Origin: Streptomyces sp. NBC_00663
Lineage (GTDB): Bacteria; Actinomycetota; Actinomycetes; Streptomycetales; Streptomycetaceae
Direction of reading: 5' to 3'
Assembly: GCF_036226885.1 (NCBI RefSeq)
Contig: NZ_CP109027.1
Span: 4,836,001-4,900,000, forward strand
Length of the DNA: 64,000 nucleotides
In this document: positions 32,858 through 41,909 of the stretch, one piece after another
How positions within the stretch are numbered: position 1 is the first letter of the stretch
Layout: each line of letters starts with the position of its first letter
The notes under the pieces: generated by a model
Told to the model about the DNA's origin: nothing
Seen by the model: the letters and a program-made list of their open reading frames with translations, nothing else
Database searches by the model: none
Position numbers and translations under genes: made by a program

Positions 32858-35800
32858 GTGTTTCACGTGAAACCAATCGATCCGCGTCTGCTCCGGTACG
32901 CCCGCGCCACTCGCCTGTTCATGGTGGCGGTCGTCGGCCTGGGCGTTGTCGGAGCAGCGCTGGTCATCGCGCAGGCGATGCTCCTGGCCGAAGTGGTGGT
33001 CGGCGCGTTCCAGCACGGCCTGTCGGTCGGTGAACTCCGCACTCCCCTGCTGCTGTTGGTGGCCGTCGCCTGCGGGCGCGCCCTGGTCTCCTGGCTCACC
33101 GAACTCGCCGCCCACCGGGCGAGCGCGGCGGTGAAGTCCGAGCTTCGGGGGAGGTTGCTGGAGCGGGCCGCGGCGCTCGGGCCGGGGTGGCTGAGCGGAC
33201 AACGGACCGGCTCGCTGGTCGCACTCGCCACTCGGGGAATCGACGCCCTGGACGACTACTTCTCGCGCTATCTGCCGCAGTTGGGGCTGGCGGTGGTCGT
33301 GCCGGTGGCGGTGCTGGCGCGGGTCGTCACCGAGGACTGGGTCTCGGCCGCCATCATCGTGGGCACTCTCCCCCTCATCCCGATCTTCATGGTGCTGATC
33401 GGCTGGGCCACGCAGTCCCGGATGGACCGTCAGTGGCAGCTGCTGTCCCGGCTGTCCGGGCACTTCCTCGACGTGGTCGCCGGTCTGCCCACCCTGAAGG
33501 TGTTCGGCCGGGCCAAGGCACAGGCCGAGTCGATCAAGCGCATCACCGGCGAGTACCGGCAGGCGACCATGCGGACGCTGCGGATAGCCTTCATCTCCTC
33601 CTTCGCCCTGGAGCTGCTCGCCACCCTGTCGGTGGCCCTGGTCGCCGTGACGATCGGCATGCGGCTCGTGCATGGCGAGATGGACCTGTACATCGGCCTG
33701 GTCATCCTGGTGCTGGCGCCCGAGGCGTATCTGCCGTTGCGTCAGGTGGGGGCGCAGTACCACGCCGCGGCGGAGGGGCTGGCCGCCGCCGAGGAGATCT
33801 TCGAGGTGCTGGAGACGCCGGTGCCGGTGGCGGGTACGGCTGCGGTGTCGGCCGGCGCATCGGCGGGTGCCCTGGCCTTCGAGGGCGTCACCGTTCGCTA
33901 CCCGGGACGGTCCGGCGACGCGGTCCATGACGTGTCCTTCGCCGTCGCGCCCGGGGAGACGGTCGCGCTGGTCGGGCCGAGCGGGGCGGGCAAGTCGACG
34001 CTGCTGAACGTACTGCTGGGATTCGTGGCGCCCGCCGAGGGGCGGGTGCTGGTCGGGGGCGTCGATCTCGCCGACGCGGATCTCGGCCGGTGGCGGTCGC
34101 AGGTGGCGTGGGTGCCACAGCGGCCGCACCTGTTCGCCGGGACGATCGCGGAGAACGTCCGGCTGGCGCGCCCCGAGGCCGACGACGCCGCCGTACGGGA
34201 GGCGCTGGCGGACGCGGGAGCCCTGGAGTTCGTCGACGAGCTGCCGCAGGGCGCTGACACCGTGCTCGGCGAGGACGGCGCCGGTCTGTCCGCCGGCCAG
34301 CGGCAACGGCTCGCGCTGGCTCGGGCGTTCCTCGCGGACCGGCCCGTGCTGCTGCTGGACGAGCCGACGGCTGCGCTCGACGGGGCCACCGAGGCCGAGG
34401 TCGTGGCGGCGGTGCGCAGACTCGCGGTCGGACGGACGGTGCTGCTCGTCGTGCACCGGCCGGCCTTGTTGGGAGTGGCGGACCGGGTGGTGCGGCTGGA
34501 GGAGCCCGTGCAGCCCGCCTCCGCGGAAGCCACGCAGGCCATGGCCGCGGACCTCACGCCGCCCACGTCGGCGGAGCCCGCGCCCTCCGCGCGGTCCGAG
34601 GCCGGGACCCCTGGCGGGGTCGAGAGCCATCAGGCCGAGGCGGACGTTTCTACGGCCGCCGACACCATGGTGGCCGAGGCGGCGGCACCGGCCGTGGGGA
34701 ACCGCGGTGTCCTCGCCCGGGTCCGTGCCATGTCCGGCCCCCGGCGTGGTCGGCTGGCGCTGGCCCTGTTGCTCGGGAGCCTCGCGCTCGGCAGCGCCGT
34801 CGGGCTCATGGCGACCTCCGGGTGGCTGATCTCGCGGGCCTCGCAGCAGCCGCCCGTGCTCTATCTGATGGTGGCCGTGACGGCGACCCGGGCCTTCGGG
34901 ATCGGGCGGGCCGTCTTCCGGTACGCCGAGCGGCTCGTGTCGCACGACGCCGTGCTGCGGATGCTGGCCGACACCCGGGTCGCCGTGTACCGGCGCCTGG
35001 AGCGGCTGGCGCCCGCCGGGCTGCGTCGGACCCGCAGGGGTGACCTGCTCTCACGGCTCGTCAGCGATGTCGACGCCCTCCAGGACTACTGGCTGCGCTG
35101 GCTGCTGCCCGTCGGCGCGGCGCTCACGGTCTCCGCGGCGACCGTCGGGTTCGCTGCCTGGCTGCTGCCCGAGGCCGCCGCGGTGCTCGCCGTAGGACTG
35201 CTGGCCGCAGGAGCCGGGGTGCCGCTGGTCACCGGTGCGGTGGCCCGGCGCGCGGAGCGGCGGCTGGCACCGGCGCGCGGTGTGCTGGCGACGCGGGTGA
35301 CCGACCTGCTGACCGGGACCGCCGAACTGGCCGTCGCCGGCGCCCTGCCCACCCGTACCGCCGAGGCACGCGAGGCCGACGGAGTGCTGGCGCGGATCGC
35401 CTCGCGCTCCGCCACCGCCACCGCTCTCGGTGACGGGCTCACCGCGCTCTTCACCGGCCTCACCGTCGCCGCCACGGCCCTCGTGGGCGCCCGGGCGGTC
35501 GCCGACGGGCGGCTGAGCGGGGTGGCCATGGCCGTCGTCGTGCTCACCCCGCTGGCCGCCTTCGAGGCCGTCCTCGGCCTCCCGCTCGCCGTTCAGTACC
35601 GCCAGCGGGTGCGCAAGAGCGCGGAGCGGGTGTACGAGGTGCTGGACGCCCCGGAACCCGTACGGGAGCCGGAGCAGCCGTGCGAGGCGCCCGTCTCCCC
35701 GTTCCCGGTCGTCCTGAAGGGTCTGTCCGCGCGGTACGCCGGACAGGACCGGGACGCCCTCGCCGGGCTCGACCTCACCGTCACGGAAGGCCGCCGGATC

Positions 35801-36451
35801 GCCGTCGTGGGCCCCTCCGGCTCCGGCAAGACGACCCTCGCGCAGGTGCTGCTGCGGTTCCTGGACGCGGGGGCCGGCTCGTACACCCTGGGCGGGGTGA
35901 ACGCCTACGCGCTGGACGGGGACGACGTACGGCGCCTCGTCGGGCTGTGCGCACAGGACGCGCACCTCTTCGACAGCTCACTGCGCGAGAACCTGCTGCT
36001 CGCCAGGAAGGACGCCACCGAGGCCGAACTGCGCGACGCCCTGCGGCGGGCCCGGCTGCTCGACTGGGCCGACGGGCTGCCCGACGGGCTGGACACGCTG
36101 GTCGGCGAGCACGGGGCACGGCTGTCCGGGGGGCAGCGGCAACGGCTGGCGCTGGCCCGTGCGCTGCTCGCCGACTTCCCCGTCCTCGTCCTCGACGAGC
36201 CCGCCGAACACCTCGACCTGCCCACCGCCGACGCGCTCACGGCCGACCTGCTGGCCGCCACCGAGGGCCGTACGACGCTGCTGATCACTCACCGGCTGGC
36301 CGGGCTGGAGGCGGTGGACGAGATCGTCGTCCTGGAGGAGGGGCGGGTCGTGCAGCGAGGCACCTACGCCGAGCTGGCCGCCGTGGAGGGGCCGCTGCGG
36401 CGGATGGTGGAGCGGGAGGCGGAGTCGGAGGCGCTGGTGCTCATGGCATGA
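32858..36451 (+). CDS. cydCD: Fused CydD-CydC ABC transporter for cytochrome bd assembly
   Basis: A 1197-residue fusion of two half-transporters, each a six-helix membrane domain plus ATPase. The first Walker A GPSGAGKST is near residue 370 with signature LSAGQRQR near 476; the second GPSGSGKTT is near 985 with LSGGQRQR near 1088. A disordered Ala/Glu linker lies around residues 545-620. Gram-negative bacteria use separate CydC and CydD to export thiols or deliver heme for bd assembly; the fused form is usual in streptomycetes. The start is GTG 32858 (MFHVKP) or GTG 32867; either way an exact parS site (32860-32873) overlaps the initiation region. Confidence 0.94.
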   Translation: MFHVKPIDPRLLRYARATRLFMVAVVGLGVVGAALVIAQAMLLAEVVVGAFQHGLSVGELRTPLLLLVAVACGRALVSWLTELAAHRASAAVKSELRGRLLERAAALGPGWLSGQRTGSLVALATRGIDALDDYFSRYLPQLGLAVVVPVAVLARVVTEDWVSAAIIVGTLPLIPIFMVLIGWATQSRMDRQWQLLSRLSGHFLDVVAGLPTLKVFGRAKAQAESIKRITGEYRQATMRTLRIAFISSFALELLATLSVALVAVTIGMRLVHGEMDLYIGLVILVLAPEAYLPLRQVGAQYHAAAEGLAAAEEIFEVLETPVPVAGTAAVSAGASAGALAFEGVTVRYPGRSGDAVHDVSFAVAPGETVALVGPSGAGKSTLLNVLLGFVAPAEGRVLVGGVDLADADLGRWRSQVAWVPQRPHLFAGTIAENVRLARPEADDAAVREALADAGALEFVDELPQGADTVLGEDGAGLSAGQRQRLALARAFLADRPVLLLDEPTAALDGATEAEVVAAVRRLAVGRTVLLVVHRPALLGVADRVVRLEEPVQPASAEATQAMAADLTPPTSAEPAPSARSEAGTPGGVESHQAEADVSTAADTMVAEAAAPAVGNRGVLARVRAMSGPRRGRLALALLLGSLALGSAVGLMATSGWLISRASQQPPVLYLMVAVTATRAFGIGRAVFRYAERLVSHDAVLRMLADTRVAVYRRLERLAPAGLRRTRRGDLLSRLVSDVDALQDYWLRWLLPVGAALTVSAATVGFAAWLLPEAAAVLAVGLLAAGAGVPLVTGAVARRAERRLAPARGVLATRVTDLLTGTAELAVAGALPTRTAEAREADGVLARIASRSATATALGDGLTALFTGLTVAATALVGARAVADGRLSGVAMAVVVLTPLAAFEAVLGLPLAVQYRQRVRKSAERVYEVLDAPEPVREPEQPCEAPVSPFPVVLKGLSARYAGQDRDALAGLDLTVTEGRRIAVVGPSGSGKTTLAQVLLRFLDAGAGSYTLGGVNAYALDGDDVRRLVGLCAQDAHLFDSSLRENLLLARKDATEAELRDALRRARLLDWADGLPDGLDTLVGEHGARLSGGQRQRLALARALLADFPVLVLDEPAEHLDLPTADALTADLLAATEGRTTLLITHRLAGLEAVDEIVVLEEGRVVQRGTYAELAAVEGPLRRMVEREAESEALVLMA
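32860..32873. other. parS site (exact) over the cydCD start
   Basis: An exact GTTTCACGTGAAAC beginning in the last base of the GTG start codon, encoding FHVK in frame. Confidence 0.92.
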
Positions 36452-36521
36452 GCCGTCGCCGAGCCACCCGTCCTCAAGGTGCCGACTTTCTGCATCAAAG
36501 GGGACTAATTACGCTCGGCTC

Positions 36522-38225
36522 ATGTCCTCCGACGCCACGAGCCCCGGTCCCGATCCGCTGCCTTCCGCGCAGCGTTCCACGCTGTCGGCCGAGCTGACCG
36601 CGAGGGTGCCGCAGTTGCTGGAGGCCATGCGGTCCGTCGGCAGCGGACTCGAACTGCATTCCACGCTGGACCGGATCTGCGAGACCGCGGCAGAGCTGAC
36701 GGACGCCCGTTACGCGGCCATCGGCGTCATCGACGAGGACGGGCGGGGCCTGGCCGACTTCGTCTTCCACGGCGTCGACGAGGCGACCGCCCGCCGTGTC
36801 GGACGCCTGCCGGACGGACACCGGGGGCTGCTCGGCGCGCTGATCCGGGACCCGGAGCCGGTACGGCTCGCGGATCTGACGACCGACCCGCGCTCCTGCG
36901 GCTTTCCGGAGCACCACCCGCGGATGCGCGGCTTCCTGGGCCTGCCGACCCGGGTGCAGGGGGAGATCTTCGGGAACCTGTATCTGGCGGAGAAGCGCGG
37001 CGGCGAGCCGTTCAACGACCACGACCTCCACATCGTCCGGGTGCTGGCCACGGAGGCCGGCATCGCGATCGGCAACGCCCGGCTGTACGAGGCGGCCAAG
37101 CAGCGCGAGCGCTGGATCGACGGTTCGGTCGCCGTCACCACCGCCCTGCTGTCGGGCGGCGACACCGACGACGCCCTCCAGGTCGTCGCCGAGCAGGCCC
37201 GCAGACTGTCGGGGTCGGCGGCCGGGATCGTGCTGCTGCCCGCCGACGAGGGCGGCCTGGAGATCGCCGCCGTGGCCGCGGACCAGCCGTCGGCGATGCT
37301 GGGCACCGTAGTCCCGCCCGAGAGCGGCATCGTCGCCGAACTCCTCGACGGACAGGCGGTGTTCCTGGAGGACGCGGCCGGTGACCCCCGCATGACCACC
37401 ACGCTGGCGCACGGCTACGGGCCCACCATGATGGTGCCCCTGTGCAGCGACGGCCGGATCCTGGGCGCCCTCGTCACACCGCGGACGCGGGGGGAGCGGC
37501 TGTTCACGGAGACCGAGCGCACGCTGGCGATCCAGTTCGCCGCGCAGGCCGCGCTCGCGCTGGTGATGGCCGATGCGCAGCGCGACCGGGAACGGCTCGC
37601 GGTCTACGAGGACCGTGACCGCATCGCCCGTGACCTGCACGATCTCGTCATCCAACGGCTGTTCGCCACCGGGATGACGCTGGCGAGCGCACAGCGCGGT
37701 TCGCTCGTGCCCGAGGTGCGGGACGGCGTCGGCAACGCCGTCGACGAACTCGACGTCACCATCCAGGAGATCCGTACCGCGATCTTCGCGCTCCAGCAGG
37801 AGCCCGCCGAGGCGCCCTCGGGGCTGCGCACACGGGTGCTGCGGGAGATCAACACGGCCGCCGTGCCGCTCGGCTTCAAGCCCTCGCACCGCTTCGTCGG
37901 CCCGGTCGACGCCCTGGTCGGCGACCTCACCGGCAAGAACCTCATCGCGGCCCTGCGCGAGACCCTCTCCAACGCCTTCCGGCACGCCCGGGCGACACGC
38001 ATCGATGTCGTCGTCGACGCCGGCGTGACCCTGCCGGACGGGCGCAAGGGCGTCCGCCTGACCGTCGCGGACGACGGCGTCGGCATCCCGGCGGGCGGCC
38101 GGCGCAGCGGCCTGAAGAATCTTGAGCGGCGTGCGGAGTCCCTCGGCGGCACCAGCCGGCACGGGCCGGGCATCGGGGAGGACGGGGGCGGTACGACGGT
38201 GGTGTGGGAGGCGCCGCTGGAGTAG
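36522..38225 (+). CDS. DevS/DosS-like GAF sensor histidine kinase
   Basis: A 567-residue kinase with two GAF domains (about residues 45-190 and 210-355), a HisKA_3 dimerisation domain (DRDRIARDLHDLVIQRLFATGM, phospho-His near residue 373) and a HATPase (N-box LRETLSNAFRHARA, then VADDGVGI and GLKNLERRAESLGG). The first GAF contains CGFPEHHPRMRGFLGLPTRVQGEIFGNLYLAEKRGG, closely matching the DevS/DosT segment whose His ligates heme, so it may sense O2, NO or redox. No response regulator is adjacent. Position 70 bp after cydCD suggests a hypoxia or respiration role. Confidence 0.88.
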   Translation: MSSDATSPGPDPLPSAQRSTLSAELTARVPQLLEAMRSVGSGLELHSTLDRICETAAELTDARYAAIGVIDEDGRGLADFVFHGVDEATARRVGRLPDGHRGLLGALIRDPEPVRLADLTTDPRSCGFPEHHPRMRGFLGLPTRVQGEIFGNLYLAEKRGGEPFNDHDLHIVRVLATEAGIAIGNARLYEAAKQRERWIDGSVAVTTALLSGGDTDDALQVVAEQARRLSGSAAGIVLLPADEGGLEIAAVAADQPSAMLGTVVPPESGIVAELLDGQAVFLEDAAGDPRMTTTLAHGYGPTMMVPLCSDGRILGALVTPRTRGERLFTETERTLAIQFAAQAALALVMADAQRDRERLAVYEDRDRIARDLHDLVIQRLFATGMTLASAQRGSLVPEVRDGVGNAVDELDVTIQEIRTAIFALQQEPAEAPSGLRTRVLREINTAAVPLGFKPSHRFVGPVDALVGDLTGKNLIAALRETLSNAFRHARATRIDVVVDAGVTLPDGRKGVRLTVADDGVGIPAGGRRSGLKNLERRAESLGGTSRHGPGIGEDGGGTTVVWEAPLE

Positions 38226-38362
38226 GACCGTATGACGTCCCGTCATCTCGCATCCCCACGGCGTCCGTTCAGTCGTACGTCTGACCCGTCCGAGGTCCGC
38301 TGTCCCCCGGCCGTACGACTTGAACAGGACCGCCCGCGCGGGGTCGGGTCAGGATCGCTGGC

Positions 38363-39430
38363 ATGCGACTGTCCCGCCGTCATCCGCTGCTCGTCCCGGC
38401 GCTGCTGTGCGCGCTCGCCGTGCTGGCGGCCCGTCCGACGACCGACACCACGGAGACGAAGGCGAGCGGGGACGGCGGCGCGGACCCGGGGATCAGTGCA
38501 CAGGTGGCACGGCTGTACGAGGACGCGGCGCTGGCGACGCAGCAGTACGAGGCGGGGCGGTTGGAGGCGGAGGGACAGCGGGCGACGGCACAGCGGCTGG
38601 AGGGGCTGCTCGACCGGGAACGCCGGGACATCTCCGTCCTGCACGAGGACCTGGGCCGGATCGCGCGCGCCCAGTACCGCAATGGCGGCGACCTTCCGCT
38701 CACCGCGCAGATCATCCTCGCCGGCAGCCCGGAGCAGCTGATGCGTGGTCAGCAGGTCTTCTCCCAGACGAACCTGGCCGTGAACAACGCCATCGAGAAG
38801 AGCCGGCGGGCCGAGGCGAAGCTCGCGGCGGACGAGGCGAAGGCCGCGGCGGCGTGGCAGTCGCTGGAGAAGCGGAACGTCGAACTCGCCGGGCTGAAAC
38901 AGGGCATCGAGCAGCAGCTCGAAGAGGCGCGCGGGCAGTTGCAGGGCCAGGCGGACGCGTCGGTCGCGGCGGGTGCGTGTCCGGGTGCCGTCCGGCTGGA
39001 TCAGCCGACGGCGCAGTTCACGGCCCCCTGGGTCGCTCCCGTGGAGACGTACGAGCTGTCCGCGGGCTTCGGCAGCGGCGGCTCACGGTGGGCCGACCGG
39101 CACACCGGGCAGGACTTCGCGGTGCCGATCGGCACGCCCGTGCGGGCGGCCGGCGCGGGGCGTGTGGTGAAGGTGTCCTGCGGGGGCGCCTTCGGCATCG
39201 AGATCGTGATCGAGCACCCGGGCGGCTACTACACGCAGTACGCCCATCTCGCCGCCGTCACCGTCGACCAGGGCGACCGGGTGGCGCCGGGGCAGTGGAT
39301 CGGCCAGTCCGGCACCACCGGCAACTCCACCGGCCCGCACCTGCACTTCGAGGTGCGGGTCACCCCTGAACTGGGCTCGGGCGTGGACCCGGTGCCGTGG
39401 CTGGCGGCGCGGGGCGTGCCCCTCGGCTAG
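38363..39430 (+). CDS. Secreted M23 family peptidoglycan endopeptidase
   Basis: A 355-residue protein with a signal peptide (MRLSRRHPLLVPALLCALAVLAA). Residues about 50-205 form a long coiled coil, and a LytM/M23 domain covers about 225-350. The zinc motif is present as RHTGQDFAVPIG (H and D) and HLHFEVRV. Such enzymes cut peptidoglycan crosslinks; the coiled-coil layout resembles NlpD/EnvC-type activators. The final four bases overlap the stop of the convergent HAD gene. Confidence 0.9.
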   Translation: MRLSRRHPLLVPALLCALAVLAARPTTDTTETKASGDGGADPGISAQVARLYEDAALATQQYEAGRLEAEGQRATAQRLEGLLDRERRDISVLHEDLGRIARAQYRNGGDLPLTAQIILAGSPEQLMRGQQVFSQTNLAVNNAIEKSRRAEAKLAADEAKAAAAWQSLEKRNVELAGLKQGIEQQLEEARGQLQGQADASVAAGACPGAVRLDQPTAQFTAPWVAPVETYELSAGFGSGGSRWADRHTGQDFAVPIGTPVRAAGAGRVVKVSCGGAFGIEIVIEHPGGYYTQYAHLAAVTVDQGDRVAPGQWIGQSGTTGNSTGPHLHFEVRVTPELGSGVDPVPWLAARGVPLG

Positions 39431-40305
39431 GACAGGCTTTCGCGCTGGGCCACCAGCTGCTCGATGACGACCGCCACGCCGTCCTCGTTGTTGTCGACCG
39501 TCCGGCCGGAGGCCGCGGCGAGCACGTCGGGGTGCGCGTTGCCCATCGCGTACGACCGTCCCGCCCAGGTCAGCATCTCGACATCGTTGGGCATGTCGCC
39601 GAAGGCGACGACCTCCTCGTGCGAGATGCCGCGCTCGGCGCAGCACAGGGCGAGGGTGCTGGCCTTGGAGACGCCCGGGCCGCTGATCTCCAGCAGGGCG
39701 CTGGGGCTGGAGCGCGTGACGTTGGCGATGTCACCGATCGCGAGACGGGCCAGGGTGAGGAAGGCGTCCGGGTCGATCGTGGGGTGGAAGGCGAGGATCT
39801 TCAGGACCGGCTCGCCGGCGCCGGGCCCGTCCGCCGCCAGCAGCTTCTCGGCGGGCTGGAGCTCGTCCGGGATCTCCATGTGCAGCTTCGGATAGTCCGG
39901 CTCCTGGTGGAAGCCGTACGTCTGCTCCACCGCGTACACCGTGCCGGGCGCCGCGTCCCGCAGCAGGCGTACGGCGTCCAGCGCGTTCTGTCTGGCCAGT
40001 TCCCGCACCTTCACGAACCGGTGGGCGTCGGCGCCACCGTGCAGATCGACGACCGCGGCGCCGTTTCCGCAGATGGCGAGGCCGTGGCCGTGGACGTGGT
40101 CGCTGACGACGTTCATCCAGCGGGCGGGCCGGCCGGTGACGAAGAAGACCTCGATGCCCGCCTCCTCGGCGGCGGCGAGGGCCGCGACCGTCCGAGGGGA
40201 GACGGACTTGTCGTCGCGCAGCAGGGTGCCGTCGAGATCGGTGGCTATCAGGCGCGGCGGGACGGCGGCGGCCGGGGTCTCGGGCTGTCGAGTCGCTGAA
40301 GTCAC
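39427..40305 (-). CDS. Cof-type HAD hydrolase
   Basis: About 292 residues. Motif I LIATDLDGTLLRDDKSVS is near residue 20, motif II is VFFVTGRPARWM, a large C2 cap lies in the middle, and motif IV VVAFGDMPNDVEML is near the end. This class hydrolyses sugar phosphates, FMN or phosphorylated metabolites. GTG 40305 is chosen, with GGGAG upstream; ATG 40323 is in frame. A paralog of the same subfamily lies next to serS (51015-51839). Confidence 0.88.
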   Translation of the reverse strand: MTSATRQPETPAAAVPPRLIATDLDGTLLRDDKSVSPRTVAALAAAEEAGIEVFFVTGRPARWMNVVSDHVHGHGLAICGNGAAVVDLHGGADAHRFVKVRELARQNALDAVRLLRDAAPGTVYAVEQTYGFHQEPDYPKLHMEIPDELQPAEKLLAADGPGAGEPVLKILAFHPTIDPDAFLTLARLAIGDIANVTRSSPSALLEISGPGVSKASTLALCCAERGISHEEVVAFGDMPNDVEMLTWAGRSYAMGNAHPDVLAAASGRTVDNNEDGVAVVIEQLVAQRESLS

Positions 40306-40400
40306 CCGGCCATTCTCCCGCATATGCCTGCACGGTCGTGCAGGAGCCCGCACAGGTGAGTGATTACAGCCTCCCACCTGCCCCCTCACGCACCGTGGTC

Positions 40401-41303
40401 TCAGCGCAGCTGTGCCGGGGCCTCCATGGCGATCTGCTCGAAGACCTTCTCGTCGGCGGCGAAGTCCGAGTCGGGGATGGGCCAGTGGATCACGATCTCG
40501 GTGAAACCCAACTCCCGGTGCCGCCCCGCGAAGTCCACGAACGCGTCGAGCGACTCCAGCGGACGGGCGCGGTCCGGGGTGAATCCGGTGAGCAGGATCT
40601 TGTCGATTTCCTTCGTGTCCCGCCCGATTTCGGCACATGCGTCGGCCAGCTTCTCGACCTGTCCGCGAATGGCTTGAATCGACTGTTCAGGAGTGCCGTT
40701 CTCGTACAGCTTGGGGTCGCCGGTCGTCACCCACGCCTGCCCGTGGCGCGCGGCGAGCCGGAGCCCGCGCGGGCCGGTGGCGGCCACCGCGAAGGGCAGC
40801 CGGGGCCGCTGGACACAGCCCGGGATGTTGCGGGCCTCGTGCGCCGCGTAGAAGTCGCCCTCGTACGACACCGAGTCCTCGGTCAGCAGCCGGTCCAGCA
40901 GCGGCACGAACTCCGCGAACCGGTCGGCGCGCTCACGCGGCGTCCACGGTTCCTGGCCGAGTGCGGTGGCGTCGAAGCCGGTGCCGCCCGCGCCGACCCC
41001 GAGGGTGACGCGGCCGCCGGAGATGTCGTCCAGGGAGATCAGCTCCTTGGCGAGGGTCACCGGATGCCGGAAGTTCGGCGAGGTCACCAGCGTGCCCAGA
41101 CGCAGTCGGTCGGTGACGGCCGCGGCGGCGGTCAGCGTCGGTACGGCACCGAACCACGGGCCGTCGCGGAAGGTCCGCCAGGACAGGTGGTCGTAGGTGT
41201 ACGCGGTGTGGAAGCCGAGCTGCTCCGCCCGCTGCCATGCCGCACGGCCCCCTTCGGACCAGCGGCGGTACGGGAGGATCACGGTGCTCAGACGCAGACT
41301 CAT
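40401..41303 (-). CDS. LLM-class flavin/F420-dependent oxidoreductase
   Basis: A 300-residue TIM-barrel protein: MSLRLSTVILPYRRWSEGGRAAWQRAEQLGFHTAYTYDHLSWR, then LRLGTLVTSPNFRHPVTLAKELISLDDISGGRVTLGVGAGG, the luciferase-like signature. In actinobacteria many such enzymes use coenzyme F420. The substrate is unknown. Monocistronic, with an exact parS site 26 bp upstream. Confidence 0.88.
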   Translation of the reverse strand: MSLRLSTVILPYRRWSEGGRAAWQRAEQLGFHTAYTYDHLSWRTFRDGPWFGAVPTLTAAAAVTDRLRLGTLVTSPNFRHPVTLAKELISLDDISGGRVTLGVGAGGTGFDATALGQEPWTPRERADRFAEFVPLLDRLLTEDSVSYEGDFYAAHEARNIPGCVQRPRLPFAVAATGPRGLRLAARHGQAWVTTGDPKLYENGTPEQSIQAIRGQVEKLADACAEIGRDTKEIDKILLTGFTPDRARPLESLDAFVDFAGRHRELGFTEIVIHWPIPDSDFAADEKVFEQIAMEAPAQLR

Positions 41304-41328
41304 GTTTCGAGCGTATGCGGCCGGACGG

Positions 41329-41342
41329 GTTTCACGTGAAAC
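41329..41342. other. parS site (exact)
   Basis: An exact GTTTCACGTGAAAC copy between the oxidoreductase start and the stop of the next minus-strand gene. Confidence 0.93.
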
Positions 41343-41385
41343 AGTGACCCACGGTCATGGTCCGACCGGGTTGCGTGGCCCGCGG

Positions 41386-41841
41386 TCAGCGTGCGCGGCC
41401 ACTCAGCCAGGGGCTCAGGCCGACCAGGATGAACTCCTTGTGCACCCGGTCGCCCGGCAGCGGCACCATCAGGAAGTTGCCCGGCGGGAAGCGGCGCGTC
41501 TTGACCCAGGCGTGGCCTTCGTAGAGGGCGCGCAGGAAGGCGGGGACGTCGTCGCGGGCGATATCGGGGCATTCGACGCCGTCGACGGTGATCAGCGCGT
41601 CGTCATCCGCGTAGAGCCGCACATCCACCTGGGGTCGGCCGCCGAGCTCGACGTAGGCCTCGTGGGGCAGGGAGCCGTCGGGGTCCGCGGTGACGCCGAC
41701 GCCCGCGGCCGTGCGGCGCGAGGTCTGGTCGGCGCCGATGTCATGGGTCACCTTGATCGCGAGGGCGTACTCGGCGGCGAGTGCGCGAAGGGCGGTGACG
41801 GCGGCCTCGGTGGTGGGGAGGTGGTCCATGGCGTCGATCAT
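41386..41841 (-). CDS. Conserved protein of unknown function
   Basis: About 151 residues beginning MIDAMDHLPTTEAAVTALRALAAEYALAIKVTHDIGADQ. It is a soluble alpha/beta protein with PQVDVRLYADDDALITVDGVECPDIARDDVPAFLRALYEGHAWVKTRRFPPGNFLMVPLPGDRVHKEF. No family is recognised. The start is uncertain (41862, 41841 or 41829). Lies between the oxidoreductase and kptA on the same strand. Confidence 0.7.
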   Translation of the reverse strand: MIDAMDHLPTTEAAVTALRALAAEYALAIKVTHDIGADQTSRRTAAGVGVTADPDGSLPHEAYVELGGRPQVDVRLYADDDALITVDGVECPDIARDDVPAFLRALYEGHAWVKTRRFPPGNFLMVPLPGDRVHKEFILVGLSPWLSGRAR

Positions 41842-41909
41842 GCCGGGTCCGTCCGGGGCCACGCGGGGGAATTACGGGCCCCTCGGCGGTGGTGCGCGGC
41901 GCCGAGGGG

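Noticed and set aside
32714..34945. 743-codon minus-strand open frame across cydCD
   Set aside because: Same reason: a reverse-frame artefact of a long GC-rich gene, rich in Arg/His/Gly.
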